In this document: one piece after another, positions 1-10,781 of the stretch
Layout: every line of letters starts with the position of its first letter
Numbering within the stretch: the first letter of the stretch is position 1
Assembly: GCA_016584495.1 (NCBI GenBank)
Contig: WAID01000009.1
Span: forward strand, 3,472,001-3,536,000
Length of the DNA stretch: 64,000 bases
From: Celoporthe dispersa
Lineage: Eukaryota; Ascomycota; Sordariomycetes; Diaporthales; Cryphonectriaceae
Direction: 5' to 3'
Notes under the pieces: generated by a model
Database searches by the model: none
What the model saw: the letters and a program-made list of their open reading frames with translations, nothing else
Told to the model about the DNA's origin: nothing
Position numbers and translations under genes: made by a program

Positions 1-2257
1 GTATTGCCCGTCGGGTATCCTTCAGTCGGCGGAGCACGTCGATAAAGTCGCTGCTGCCATTGATTTGTTGGTTAAGGGGGCAGAGGGATGTGAACCACCC
101 GACCGTCTCAGAGATGTCGATTTCGTTGTTCCACAGACCGCGGCCGTGCTCTTGATTCCAGACATCTGGGGTCTGCCTTTCTACGAACGTCTGGGCAAAC
201 GAGAGGAGCAGTGCAGCGATATAAATATCAACCGACTCCGTCCTCAGCACCTGGTTACACGTTGTCTCCAGGATGGATGTCAGCTCCTCCGATAACGAGA
301 AACTCGCCTCGTTGGCGTCGGCATAGGTATTCGGTGCGTCCAGCAGCCCCCAGTAATCCAGGTCCCCAGGGATAAGCTCGAAGGGAAGCCCGCCGGACGG
401 CATCTGCGCGTCTAGCTTCTGCAGCTCGGCCCACTTCTGGAACGGCATGGCCCTCTGCGATGACAGGCTGCCGTGTTGCAATAACTCGTCCATATCCTGA
501 ATGATCAGTCGCCACGACGCCACGTCCACTACGAGGTGATGCGCGGCCACGTAGATCATCTGGTGGCCATCCGTGGTCTGAAAGTGAGCAACGGCGAACA
601 CGGGCCCCTCTTCGACGTTGATCGACGCCTGGGTGTTCTGCACAACGGACTCGACCTGCTGGTTAGTGCTGATGGTGTAGTGCATGAAAGAGTACGAGCC
701 CTCGACCTTTGGCAGTATGTGCTGCATCCACTCGCCCTGCACGTTGACAAACCGGGCGCGGAGCATTGAGTGATGTCCCACGACGGCATCCGTGGCTGCA
801 GAGATATCGTAGACGCTGAACCCCTTGGCGATGCGGAAGAGGAGGGACGAGTTGAACCTGTAGTTCCCCTCGCCCGAGTCGCGCAGTGTCAGGTCGCCGC
901 CCATCTTGGTGTTGAAGTAGAGCTTCTGCATCGGTGAGAGGTCGAAGTAGGTCGAGGTCGGGCTCGCGTTGCCGTCAGCAGCCTTGTTCTCCTGGTCCGC
1001 GGTCCATTTATGTGCCAGCCCACCCCGCTGGGTTGCCAGTGCCGCGAGGTGTGCAAGAGTATTGTTGTGCTGCAGGATCTCATGGCTCTCCAGAAATATC
1101 GATTCAACCCGTGCATTGGTGACAAGGGCCATGGCCGTGGCCTCACCCCCACCTAGCGATGCGAACGTGAAGCTCATGCTCACTTGCTCCTGAGGAACGT
1201 GTAGCACCCGAGCCACAAGCTTCTGCACCTCCCTCTCCATTTCGCTGGCTGGCTGCTGCAGGGTCTGGTCCGTCGCAATGCCCATCACCCGCTCGTAGAT
1301 GTCCGAATTCGCGTTTTGAACCCATGTCCGGAGCTTCCTCCGGTCGATATTATCCGTCTCTGGCACAGTAGGCATATTGTCTAACGGAATCCACACATCG
1401 GGTATGGCCTTGTCATCAACAAGCCTGGTGTCCTTGAGGTTCTGCTTCAGCGTTGCAATCTGCGTGCCTGCGAAGAACATTTGTGTTGGCGGGATCAGAT
1501 CGACCTTTGAGAGATCGGTCCCGCTCGGGGGTATGCTGGTGAGGGTCAGGCAGGCGACCAGTCTTTCCTCGAAGAGCCCAGCTCGCGGCTTGATGATGAT
1601 GACTTTAGATACGGCCTTTTCTGAGCCCAGAAACAGCTCCACCTCTCCAGGCTTCTCGAAGGAATTCGTCGGCATTGGCGGCGGCGGATCGTCCACGCTC
1701 GGCATCCGCACATGTTTGTCAAAGTCCTGGTTTCCGGCTCGGAGCCGTATCGAGTCCATACGACTCGCCCGGTGGATCTTCTCTGGCGCAATCATGATAG
1801 AAGCAGACCGCATGTCGAAGTCGTCCTCGGAAGAACTGCTGTGGTCCTCCTCGATGGTGTGCGCATCGTGGTATTCCTCGGTCGCATCAGACTCGGTCTC
1901 GTAGGAATCCATGTCAACGACTTCAGCAGCCATAGAATGCGCGGACGGTGGCACGACTTTGGTCTCTACGTCAGCAAGCGTCCTAGAGCCAGCCAACACT
2001 TTAGTCTGAATGGTGAGGCGGTCTATCTTTGCCAGAGGTGTATCGCTTCCGCTGGAGTCTGCTGAGCGCTGGTTCTCATCCCGGTCTGCAGACAGGGACT
2101 CACGGAGCCGGTCTGGAGATAATGACAGGGAGCTGGCCACGGAGTCGAGAATACGATCCTCGATCGTGCTCGGCCGGCCGCTTTTCTGTTGGCTACCTGA
2201 GCTCGTAGCGTTCTGGGGCACAGAGGTCCTCTCGAGCCTGGTGGTGTCCTGCGCCAT
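1..2257 (-). CDS. Nonribosomal peptide synthetase, N-terminal part (runs off left edge)
   Basis: An uninterrupted reading frame of about 752 codons begins at the ATG at 2257-2255; a stop lies just upstream near 2307. Residues 1-200 are an acidic, Ser-rich leader that looks disordered. Residues about 200-315 resemble only the C-terminal subdomain of an adenylation domain, ending in an A10-like motif NIDRRKLR (from residue 303) that lacks the usual GK. Residues about 335-400 resemble a carrier domain, but its core reads LGGGEATAM (368-376) where LGGDS is expected, so the phosphopantetheine serine is absent. From about residue 425 an epimerization/condensation-type domain starts (LSPMQKLYF), with HHLVVDVASW at 573-582 and HGRGLWNNEIDISETVGWFT near 705-725, a pattern typical of E domains. 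The gene presumably continues left with C-A-T modules. Family assignment is firm. Product and loss of function of the first module are inference. Confidence 0.9.
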   Translation of the reverse strand, partial: MAQDTTRLERTSVPQNATSSGSQQKSGRPSTIEDRILDSVASSLSLSPDRLRESLSADRDENQRSADSSGSDTPLAKIDRLTIQTKVLAGSRTLADVETKVVPPSAHSMAAEVVDMDSYETESDATEEYHDAHTIEEDHSSSSEDDFDMRSASIMIAPEKIHRASRMDSIRLRAGNQDFDKHVRMPSVDDPPPPMPTNSFEKPGEVELFLGSEKAVSKVIIIKPRAGLFEERLVACLTLTSIPPSGTDLSKVDLIPPTQMFFAGTQIATLKQNLKDTRLVDDKAIPDVWIPLDNMPTVPETDNIDRRKLRTWVQNANSDIYERVMGIATDQTLQQPASEMEREVQKLVARVLHVPQEQVSMSFTFASLGGGEATAMALVTNARVESIFLESHEILQHNNTLAHLAALATQRGGLAHKWTADQENKAADGNASPTSTYFDLSPMQKLYFNTKMGGDLTLRDSGEGNYRFNSSLLFRIAKGFSVYDISAATDAVVGHHSMLRARFVNVQGEWMQHILPKVEGSYSFMHYTISTNQQVESVVQNTQASINVEEGPVFAVAHFQTTDGHQMIYVAAHHLVVDVASWRLIIQDMDELLQHGSLSSQRAMPFQKWAELQKLDAQMPSGGLPFELIPGDLDYWGLLDAPNTYADANEASFSLSEELTSILETTCNQVLRTESVDIYIAALLLSFAQTFVERQTPDVWNQEHGRGLWNNEIDISETVGWFTSLCPLNQQINGSSDFIDVLRRLKDTRRAI

Positions 2258-5200
2258 GACAGAGGGGGAAGGAGGTTGGATGTGAGGGCGTCGCGATGTA
2301 CAGGGTTACCAGTGCATGTGGGCGCACGCACACAAAGATGGACGGGTCGAGAAAGACACACAGTTCGACGGCGCGTTTATGTTGAGACTCGGGTAGGTCA
2401 AGGTGAGACTATGGGAGACTCTTGGCGTCGGCCTGTTCGGCAGGTCATAATAATAAGAGAGTAGGTTTATGGGAGTTGAGTGCACGGGTTGGGTATCTCT
2501 GAATCGGTACAAGACATCTACGCCGCAGCCGGATGGATTAGAAATGAAAAGACGAAGAGGGTATCGTAACGGCAAGACAGAAATGGAGAATCAAAAAGCC
2601 GTGAGAAGGGTGTCGTTCCCCGCTAGACCGAGTGTGAGGAAGGGCGAGCTCGTGGAGTGGTGAGGAGACACAACGAGAGCAAGAGACGTGTGCTTTCGGT
2701 CAGCCCAGGTCAAGCTCGTCGAAGCTCGAGAGTGTATCGGAGGAAAGGTAGTGACAAAAGGATAGCATGCAGCAGCTGACAAGGACTGACCGATGACGAT
2801 AGCCAGGGAAAGGTCAGAGGCCCAGGAAGAAGAGGCGCGCGGGGGGGGGGGTAAGGAAAAGGATTCCAAGGGCGCAGAGAAGACGAAAAGAGAGCCTGGC
2901 GGCAGGTGCAGGAACATTGATATGGAAAAGGATCTGCCCCGTCCTTGGGTGCAGATGAGCATGGATGTGCAACATAGGTATTCAGGTGAGTGTGGATCCT
3001 AAAAAGCCAGATGTCACCCCGTGGTGGCTGGTAGTAGGAATGGTACAAATCAGGCACCACCTACTACAACATTCACCGGCCATACTGTACGCAGGGTGGT
3101 GCCGAGCGTGTGGCTCGGTCGCAGCGGCTGACAGACACAAGAGGAGGAGACGAGACAGCTGCGACGGTACCGCTAGCGACAAAAAGACAAGCCGTGGTAG
3201 TACCCTACCTGTTCCGCAGCGAGGCGAAAGAGAGAGAGATAGAGAGGGAAAGAAAAAAAGATGAGCTTGTGCCGCACTGGAGTCTTCGGTTCAGGCCCCG
3301 GGTTGGCGCGGTGGCCTAACCACCAGCAGCTTCTCCTCCCTGGCAGCTCGAGGTTCAATATTGATGCCAGTCCGCTGAGGTCTGAAGGATAATCCAAACA
3401 ACCAACTAGGTTGATCCCGAGTCTCTAGAGAACCGGGAGTGGACTTTAGGCGATCACGCAGCGGGCCGTTGAGAGACGGCACCGGCAGACAATGAGCTGT
3501 GTGGGTTAATGGGTTAAGGGCTAGGGCTGGGCAGGCTCGAGCCTGACAAACTTAGCCTAGGGATGGAGAGGGTCGAGAACGGAGGGCGATGCTGTAGGCG
3601 GACAGGCACCAGGGTGTGTTGGGGGGGAGGGGGGGCGACCAAGTGGGCGAGTCTGTGGGTGAGCTGGGTGAGATTGTGGACATGAGATGAGATGGGGGTG
3701 TGGACGCCACGGCACTCCATGGCGGACAAATTGTGGGCAGCCCTCGGATGTGCCATTTCTCTCCCTCCCTCCTCTCTCTCGGTATGGTGGTGCGCTTGCT
3801 GATGGTCCATCCTCATCGTCTCAAAGATTGTCGAGAATTCTTGGTTGTCTGCTTGTGTCTGTCTAGCCCACAATTCCCCTTGGCCTGCCCTAGCTTGTGC
3901 TCTCCAGATCGATCGACCGTTCGAGGCATCCCACGCCTGAGATCCTGACTGAACCGCAGAAGAACTGGCTGACATGGCTGGTGTAGTGCCCTAAGCCACT
4001 GTGGCCACCTTGTGTGTGTGAACGGCACGGCCGATCGCCGTCCACCCTGTTTTTCCTTCCTTTTTTCTTTTTTCTTTTTTTTTTTTCTTTCTTGCTGACA
4101 TGTCGAGGTGTACCAACCGCGTGTGGCGCAGGGTACTTGGTGGACCCGTCATTCTTGCTGGGGCACTCGAGTACTATGGTGTCCATTTGGGGGCTGAAAA
4201 GTGGACTCGTGCCCTCGAAGGTTGCTGTCGCTTGTCAGCCGGATTCCATCCGGGGGAGGAATGAGTCGGCAGCGGAGATAGAGCCTATTCTAGGCCAGTT
4301 CTGTTGGCCACAGGTCATCATCAAGGGGGTTTCAGCGATAATTTGATGGGGCTGTCTGATCTCAGAGGCAATCTTGAAGGGTCTGGGGTGACACTGATGC
4401 CTACGCAACTCTGTATGAAGAACGTGGTGGGTGGATTCTTTCGTCCGAGACCTCGTTGATTACTCCTTGTGGTCTTCGTAAGAGCCCTGTGGCACACCAA
4501 ACCAACGGCCGGGCATGTGATTGATGACTCGTGTGGATGTGCCAATAGTACATGTGAGAACATGGATATTAGTTGGCCACTCAAGAAAGGTTACAGTTGG
4601 TGGTGTGGTGCCTGCGTCGATGGAAGGTTGATGGAAGTTGAAGAAGAAGCCAAGGAAGAGCGTGCTGCAGGTGGGGTTGCAGTGCCGGGGCTGAGCCCTG
4701 AGGAGACCTGCTGTACATGTTATGGTATCTGCTGTAGCATGCACTATAGTACGTATCATCCTGCTGTAGCACAGCAGGTACCATGTCACATGGGTACTAT
4801 GTAGGGTCGGTCGCTCCTGTGGTAAACACACCAGTGACCAGTGACTAGTACTTGGGAAGGTGAATAATATGTACTACACAGTACATACATACAACTTGCT
4901 ACGAGTACATGGTAGCCCCCCTGACCGTAGTGCTTTTTTTGGTGGTCGGCTGTGCCCGCCATAACGAAGCGCTTCCAGGGCACCTTCCGCGGCAAAGGTG
5001 GTGGACGGAGCCAATCACGTTACGAGTCGCCCACCCAAGCTCCTGCGGGGGAAGGTGAGCTCTACATAGTAGGGCTCTGGTTAGCACCCCACCTTCCCAC
5101 CGCTGTGCCCTGACTGTTCTCCAGGGGTGTCCTTGATTGTGTTCTCACAGGAGGAAACAATCCTCCTCGATCCTTGGTTGTCGTTGCCCATCATCTCCCA

Positions 5201-8200
5201 TCACACCCAACCCCATATATTCTATTCCTATCACAAACGTCAGATTTTGAGAGGAGAGAGAGAGCGAGAAGGCAAAGTTACTCCACCAAGTCAACGAACC
5301 CTCCTCTACCTCATCAATCACTCTCCCGCGTCTGACTCAAGGCTGATCCTCAGGAATGCACGACATTGAGACAGCCCGACAGGTGCCACCACTTACTAGG
5401 CCGGGAGGGATACGTAGCATACCAAATACTCATCGACACAGCCCACAGTCAGCCTTGCGGGATCTCATGAATCCCCCCTGGCCTATATCTGGATTCCCGT
5501 TCGGTGAGATGACGGCATATCCGCAGTCTGTGTCAGTCAGTGAGCCCACCTTGCCACCTTTGAGCCGTCCAACGAAGGACGCAGCGGGAAGGCGGGCGGG
5601 ACCTGGTTGTCGCCGTTTTCGCAGCCCTTATTTCGGTCAACTACAGCTCAGCACTCGGGGCTTCGGCGACTCGAGGGCATAGAAGCACGGGGAGGTATAT
5701 CTGCTTTGCCAACAAGACATATGACCTTAGATCTAGCGTACAGCGTAGGGCAGAGGGGGGAAGGGTGACTCTAGCACGCTGCAGGCTGCATCAACTTTAC
5801 CAAGCTGCTGGTTCTGATGTTACACTCGAGATGGGACGAAAGAAAGAGACCCTTTCTTCATCTTGCATCGTGCAGTCAGATCTCCACGGACAATTTTGCC
5901 CAGGGAACAACGGCCCTCGGAACCGCAGATGCAACATTCTCTCTTCTCCAGAGTCGCCTCCAGACTCACCATCGATACAACGCATCATCTTGTCCCGACA
6001 GGGGACGCCAGGCAGCAAGGCCACCCGTCAAGACCACCGGGCAGGGCCAAATTATGCCTCATCTCTCTGTGCGAGGGAGGAGGAGGAGGAAGTTCGCCAC
6101 GCTGGCGTGCATCCCTTGCTTGCCGTGGGCTGAACCTGGTGTCGAGGGCGGCGGAAGCCATCACCAACAAGGCGAAAGGCCGGACGACTCCCCAGGCGAG
6201 CCTCGGTCCCTACTCAGTTGGACAGCCCGAGATGGTCTGGACCTGGATCTCCGTCGCGCGGCGGGGCCCTCGCGGCTCCTCCTTAGCTCCAGACAAGCCC
6301 TCCCACGACATGCGTCGTGGTTCCTGCAGAACGCAGGATCTAAGGCGCTGGAAGGATCCGGGCACCTCTACGCTAGCGGGGCGCGCATCAGCGAAACACC
6401 TCGAGTATTCTTCTTGTGTTCTCGATTGCGTGTCTCGGCCTGATGATTCAACACATCATATGCTGTGTACATGAGCCGTCTCTTGAGGTAGGTTGACGTC
6501 AAAATAGCTGCGGACTAGAACGAACGAGCAGGGCGCGCCGGGCTCGGATACACAGGGTCCTTTTGTCGCGAGGGTCCACGAACAGGACAACAGCTCGCAT
6601 ATTGGCATCTCCATATCGTCTCCCACCCCGCTGTCCCGCCATGGCGCCGGACCCTCCCACTGCTGGTAATCCCAACGATGGCCCTGGCTCTGCCTGGGCC
6701 TGCCTGCCTGCCTGTCTGTGCAGACCTCACGTGAGTGACACCCTGCGGATCGGGCCCCAGTAAGCTCGTGTCATGAGCACTCTGACACCGAGAGGCACGT
6801 ATCACGGCCTCCAGCACACTGAACTTGTCAGATTGATTCCATGAAAGCTCTTTCGGGGATTCCCCTGACACGGGGACTCGAGCCTTCGGAACTATGGGCC
6901 AACTACGCCGTTCACCCGATCAGGACACATTGGGCGACGTTCTCAGAGGACCCTGCATGCGAGCAGGCGCCATGAAGCAGCCGAGCTCTTGTATCTAGCG
7001 TCATGAATTCACTCTCGCGATGCACGTATCCACGCAGTCAGCCATGGACAGATGGGTAGTCCCTAGATACTACACACAGGGCTATCATGGTATCACTGTC
7101 GGCTATCGTCGTCGTCGTCGTCCTTGGTCTCTATCTCGAGCAGCCAGGCTAGCGCAGGCCCACACGCAGGTCTCGTCTGGCCCATCGGCACAGCGACGCC
7201 CGCAGCAGTGATGGTCACCATCCTCGGGCTACACGTCCAGTTTCGGACCCCAAGACTCATCTGTCGCCAGCGACGCTTCCCCGACACATATCTGTGCCCG
7301 ATGTCACCACGACGGAGTGCCAAGCACTTCTGATTTATAGTTCCTGCATTGCCACAGGGGTGCTTATCAAAAATAGGCCTCTGCCGCCTGACTGCGGCGA
7401 CGGCATGTTCATGTACAGATTCGCCGTCAGCCCTGTCCACCTCCACAAAACTAACAGTCTCGGGCTGCCGTCGTGCCTGGAACCGGCCGCGCGTGGAGCA
7501 CTCGGAACCGAGCGCGGTGGGAGGATGTCGTCGTTGTCGCCGTCACTATCAGAGTCTGGCTCCAGCCTCCCTCCCCCGTTGGAGAACACGAAGAAGCTTA
7601 TGGAATACGAATGACGCCTGCGTGCAGCAGACTCTACGGCACGATCACGACAGATTGGCCGCTGCGAAACCGAGCCATTCATGCATGTATCGTTGCAGCG
7701 CGGCGTCTCTTTCGATGCTTCGCCGCAGTGGCCGGTGACTTACTCTGTGTACCTTCCAAGACTCGGCCCCCCTATGCTATTAGTCTTTGGTGACAGCTGC
7801 TGTCTGCCGGCCGCCTAGGTGGTGTGATCGTTGATGTCTGCTGGCCCCATAGCCTTGGGGGGGCTGTCCAGCCCACCACACTGGTTCTAGCAGGACTTGA
7901 ACGTGTCGATTGCCCTTCATCCTGGATACGCTATGGCTTCCGTAGTAGCCCTGGTAGAGTGGGAGACGGCAGGGAGCAGCACCTCGGGACCGAGTTCGGC
8001 CGCGGAGGTGTGGCCTCGTCATAATCCCTCCGGCTGTCCCAACCTCGGAACAAGCACTCGACAGACACGTCGACGAGCTCCGCCTTGCCAGTTCACGTTC
8101 GAACCTCCGCCTATCCTCGATCCGAGTCACCACTGTGGAAGCGGTCGATCCCACGTCAGGCCCCAACCGGCGAGCATACCTACGAGTCGAGGCCGTGACG

Positions 8201-8394
8201 AGATCGCCCTCCCGCCCTCCCGACAAGCCCCGCGCCTACAACGAACGCATGACGGTCCAAGGAACTCGTCAGTCACTACACGTTTCAGCCGGCAGAAGTC
8301 TGGATCTCTGGGTCCTGTCTCGCACGGGGCAGTTTCGGGCCCCGAATAATTGAGTGACGGCTTGGAAAGGGATGTCTCTCTGCGCCTCGCCAAT
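2258..8394. other. 6.1-kb stretch without a recognisable gene
   Basis: ORFs here are short, overlap in many frames, and translate to Arg/Ser/Pro-rich sequence of no recognisable family. I see no convincing tRNA, transposase or intron-linked exons. It contains a G9-10 run near 2850, a pyrimidine tract near 4050-4090 and a short GTC repeat near 7105. Part of it must be the promoter and 5' leader of the minus-strand NRPS gene starting at 2257. Confidence 0.5.
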
Positions 8395-8577
8395 ATGATC
8401 TCCAGAGCTCTATATGCAGTCTATGCGCTGCTTTACGTCCATGTCTACCTGAGAGTGAGTCGTTGTCATCCCGACCAGGACACGTCAATTCTCGAATGAA
8501 GAAGGACCTTCTGACTCTGTATTGTTGACTCGCAGTTTGTCTACCTCGTACGACCGCCGCCGCAACAACGGGCGTGA
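8395..8577 (+). CDS. Possible short two-exon ORF or 5' exons of the downstream hydrolase
   Basis: An ATG at 8395 opens a hydrophobic stretch beginning MISRALYAVYALLYVHV, which looks like a membrane anchor or signal sequence. It is followed by a strong donor GTGAGT at 8455 and an acceptor CGCAG ending at 8535 (81-nt intron, with a TTGACTCGCAG tail). The second exon adds FVYLVRPPPQQRA before a stop near 8577. It could be a small protein, or the N-terminal exons of the alpha/beta hydrolase starting near 8678 if a further intron or an indel joins them. I cannot decide between these. Confidence 0.3.
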
Positions 8578-8677
8578 CCTGCCTCGGCCAGATGCCTAGT
8601 CAGACAGACGACAGCCCGAGAGCGACAGACAAAATACCTACCTCCCTCAACACAAACCGTCCTAGACAGGCGCCACG

Positions 8678-10127
8678 ATGTCCGCCGCCACGATCACCCG
8701 TCCGCCGCCAACTCACGCATCTCAAGCTCTCCGGAGGCCCACACAGCCACAGCACGACAATGGCGCCCTCAACCATACGCACGGGAGGAAGAGGAGGCAG
8801 AGGAAGAGCAGGGACCCACCGCCGCTCGCACAGAAGGTCGGCCTGGCAGCGCAGGTCTATGGCCTCCAGGGGCTCACAGGAACAGTGACTTGGTTCCAGG
8901 GGTGGAGGGAATGGCTCTACCCGCCAGGTGGTGGCCCGAACATCGTGAAGGCCTACGAGGTGCGGCCGAGTCTCGCCGTGCGGTACAGTGATCTGCCTCC
9001 CCTCCTGCCTCTCCCGCTCCGTGGCAGACCGAGCCTGGCTGACTGGCCTCAATGGACACCAAACAGCATCTTCTTCCCGACATCCTACGACCTCACCTCC
9101 CCACAGACCCTCCCGACCGTCCTCTCGGTCCACGGCGGCGGCTTCTGCCTCGGCGCAGCCCGCGGCGATGACGAGTGGAACAGGGCGTTTGCAGATTCAC
9201 AGGAGATGCTCGTCATAAGCCTGCCGTACTCCAAGGCCCCGCGTGCGCCCTTCCCCGCTGCCTTGCACGACCTCGAGGCTCTCTACCTGGCTGTCCTGGG
9301 CGACGAGAGCCTGCCCATCGATCGGACGTCGCCATCGTCGCCCACAGATACAGCGGTAAAGGGCAGAGTCGCGGTGATTGGCTACGACGCCGGCGGGAAC
9401 CTTGCCCTGGGCCTGAGCCAGCTTCCTCTTATCCGCAAGAACGCCGTGGGCCCTCCGCGGCAGTCAGTGTCTCGGGCTACCTCGACCTCGAGAGGTCCGC
9501 GGCGGAGAAGGCGCAGAACAGGCCGCAGGGCGGTACGGTCGACCCGCTGGCGAGCACGCACGAGGCGTATGTGTGGAGCTATACTCCCTACGGGCATGAC
9601 CTCAGGGACCCGCTCCTGAGTCCTGCGCACGCAACCTGGGCAGACGAGGGGGCTGCTGGTGGTGGACAAGGTGGGCTCCCGCGGCATGTCTGTCTCGTTG
9701 GGTCCGAGCTGGACATGTTGGCTCACGAGAGCTGGCGGCTTGCCTGCCGTCTCGTCCGGGACGGCGGCGTGAAGAGGGGCGACGGGCGGTACGGGAGATG
9801 GAGAGTGCCTGACCCGGATGCTGACGATCTCTCGGAGAAGATCTGTGGGGGCGCCCATCCGAACAGGGTGAGGTGGACCAAGACCAAAACGATGACGGCT
9901 TGAGCCCGAGCCATAGATCTGGGTTCGAGGCACGCTGGAACAACACAGGCAGTGCCTCTCCCGACGGAAGCGTGAAGTGGATCCTGGTCCCTGATGTACC
10001 CCATGGGTTCGACCGCATCGTGGCCTCTCGTGCCGGCGCAGCGGAGCAGCCTGCGCAACGTGTTGATACGCACGCGTATGTGGGAGAGATTGGGAGGTGG
10101 CTACGCGAGACTGTCTGGGGGGTGTGA
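8678..10127 (+). CDS. Alpha/beta hydrolase (HSL/esterase-like), frame broken twice
   Basis: This is a hydrolase of the alpha/beta-hydrolase-3 type. The oxyanion motif HGGGFCLG lies in exon 2, followed by GYDAGGNLAL at the nucleophile elbow, where the family normally has a serine (GxSAGG). SELDMLAHE carries the acid residue and PDVPHGFD the histidine. A clear intron lies at 8983-9066 (GTACAG..AACAG, branch GCTGAC); splicing gives LAVRIFFPTSYD, as expected for the family. The frame then shifts near 9452 and again near 9847-9870 (a G5 run at 9847-9851), each equal to one missing base, so the C-terminal half is read in three frames. The start is uncertain; ATG 8678 is the first in frame. The breaks may be sequencing errors. 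The Asp at the nucleophile position is a plain substitution and may mean an inactive or altered enzyme. Confidence 0.75.
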
Positions 10128-10781
10128 ATTGATATTCCTTTAAATCCTCGGCAGATTTGCTACTGGGAGGCAATCTCAAGTCCTGCGTTCCCATCTTTAA
10201 ACGAGCACAAGCAACCCTACAGCTGGCAACTCTCATGGGTCCAACGGGGGTTCCTTTCGAGACGACGGGGCCGGCAGAGGCAGGCAGACAGAGCACCTGG
10301 CCCTCGGCGGACTGGTCTCATGCGGTAGCAAATACTGACCGACTCGCAGGCGGCGGGAGCACTGCTACCACTAGCCAAAACCAGACTCACATCTCACCTA
10401 CACATATCACACAGCCTAGTAGCCCTGGTTCGAGGCCCAGCGTCCCTCGTCGCGTTCGATGATGCGAGCTTTCACATATCATGACCGCACTATATAGTAC
10501 AAATAGACAGACAACGAGAACCGGCCCACCAGCCCCAATACGCGCCCAGCCCCATCAATCAGTTTCCCTTGTTCATTTCCACAACCGTCATCAATAATGC
10601 CATGATGCAATCTCTGGAAGTCCATGCACGCACGTAGGCTAGCTAAAAAATCTCTCGGCAAGGGGCCAGCAGCAGCATATGTCTGCAAGTCGTTTCGTTA
10701 CTGTACAGCACAGCATTTCAAAATCATGCGAGACCCCCCAGATGGTATATCGCATAGAGAGAACCACCATGATCATTCTCT
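10128..10781. other. Intergenic spacer between convergent genes
   Basis: No credible coding or RNA gene was seen. It must hold the 3' ends of the hydrolase (+) and the SAPS gene (-). A TATATAG stretch near 10490 is probably part of AT-rich 3' sequence. Confidence 0.5.

Noticed and set aside
3290..3385. tRNA-like stretch (GGTTGGCGCGGTGGCCTAAC followed by GAGGTTCAAT)
   Set aside because: The acceptor and T-stem do not pair; only scattered resemblance.
5763..6474. Three overlapping plus ORFs of 122-208 codons
   Set aside because: Overlapping frames, Arg/Ser/Pro/Gly composition, no domain or intron logic.
6865..6935. Possible minus-strand tRNA (CTCGAGTCCCCG)
   Set aside because: No 7-bp acceptor stem or proper T-stem could be built.
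8983..9066. In-frame extra 28 residues in the hydrolase
   Set aside because: This is an intron: GTACAG donor, GCTGAC branch and AACAG acceptor; removing it restores the conserved PSLAVRIFFPTSY junction.
9382..10296. 304-codon minus-strand ORF over the hydrolase 3' half
   Set aside because: No recognisable motifs; the plus strand carries conserved hydrolase segments.
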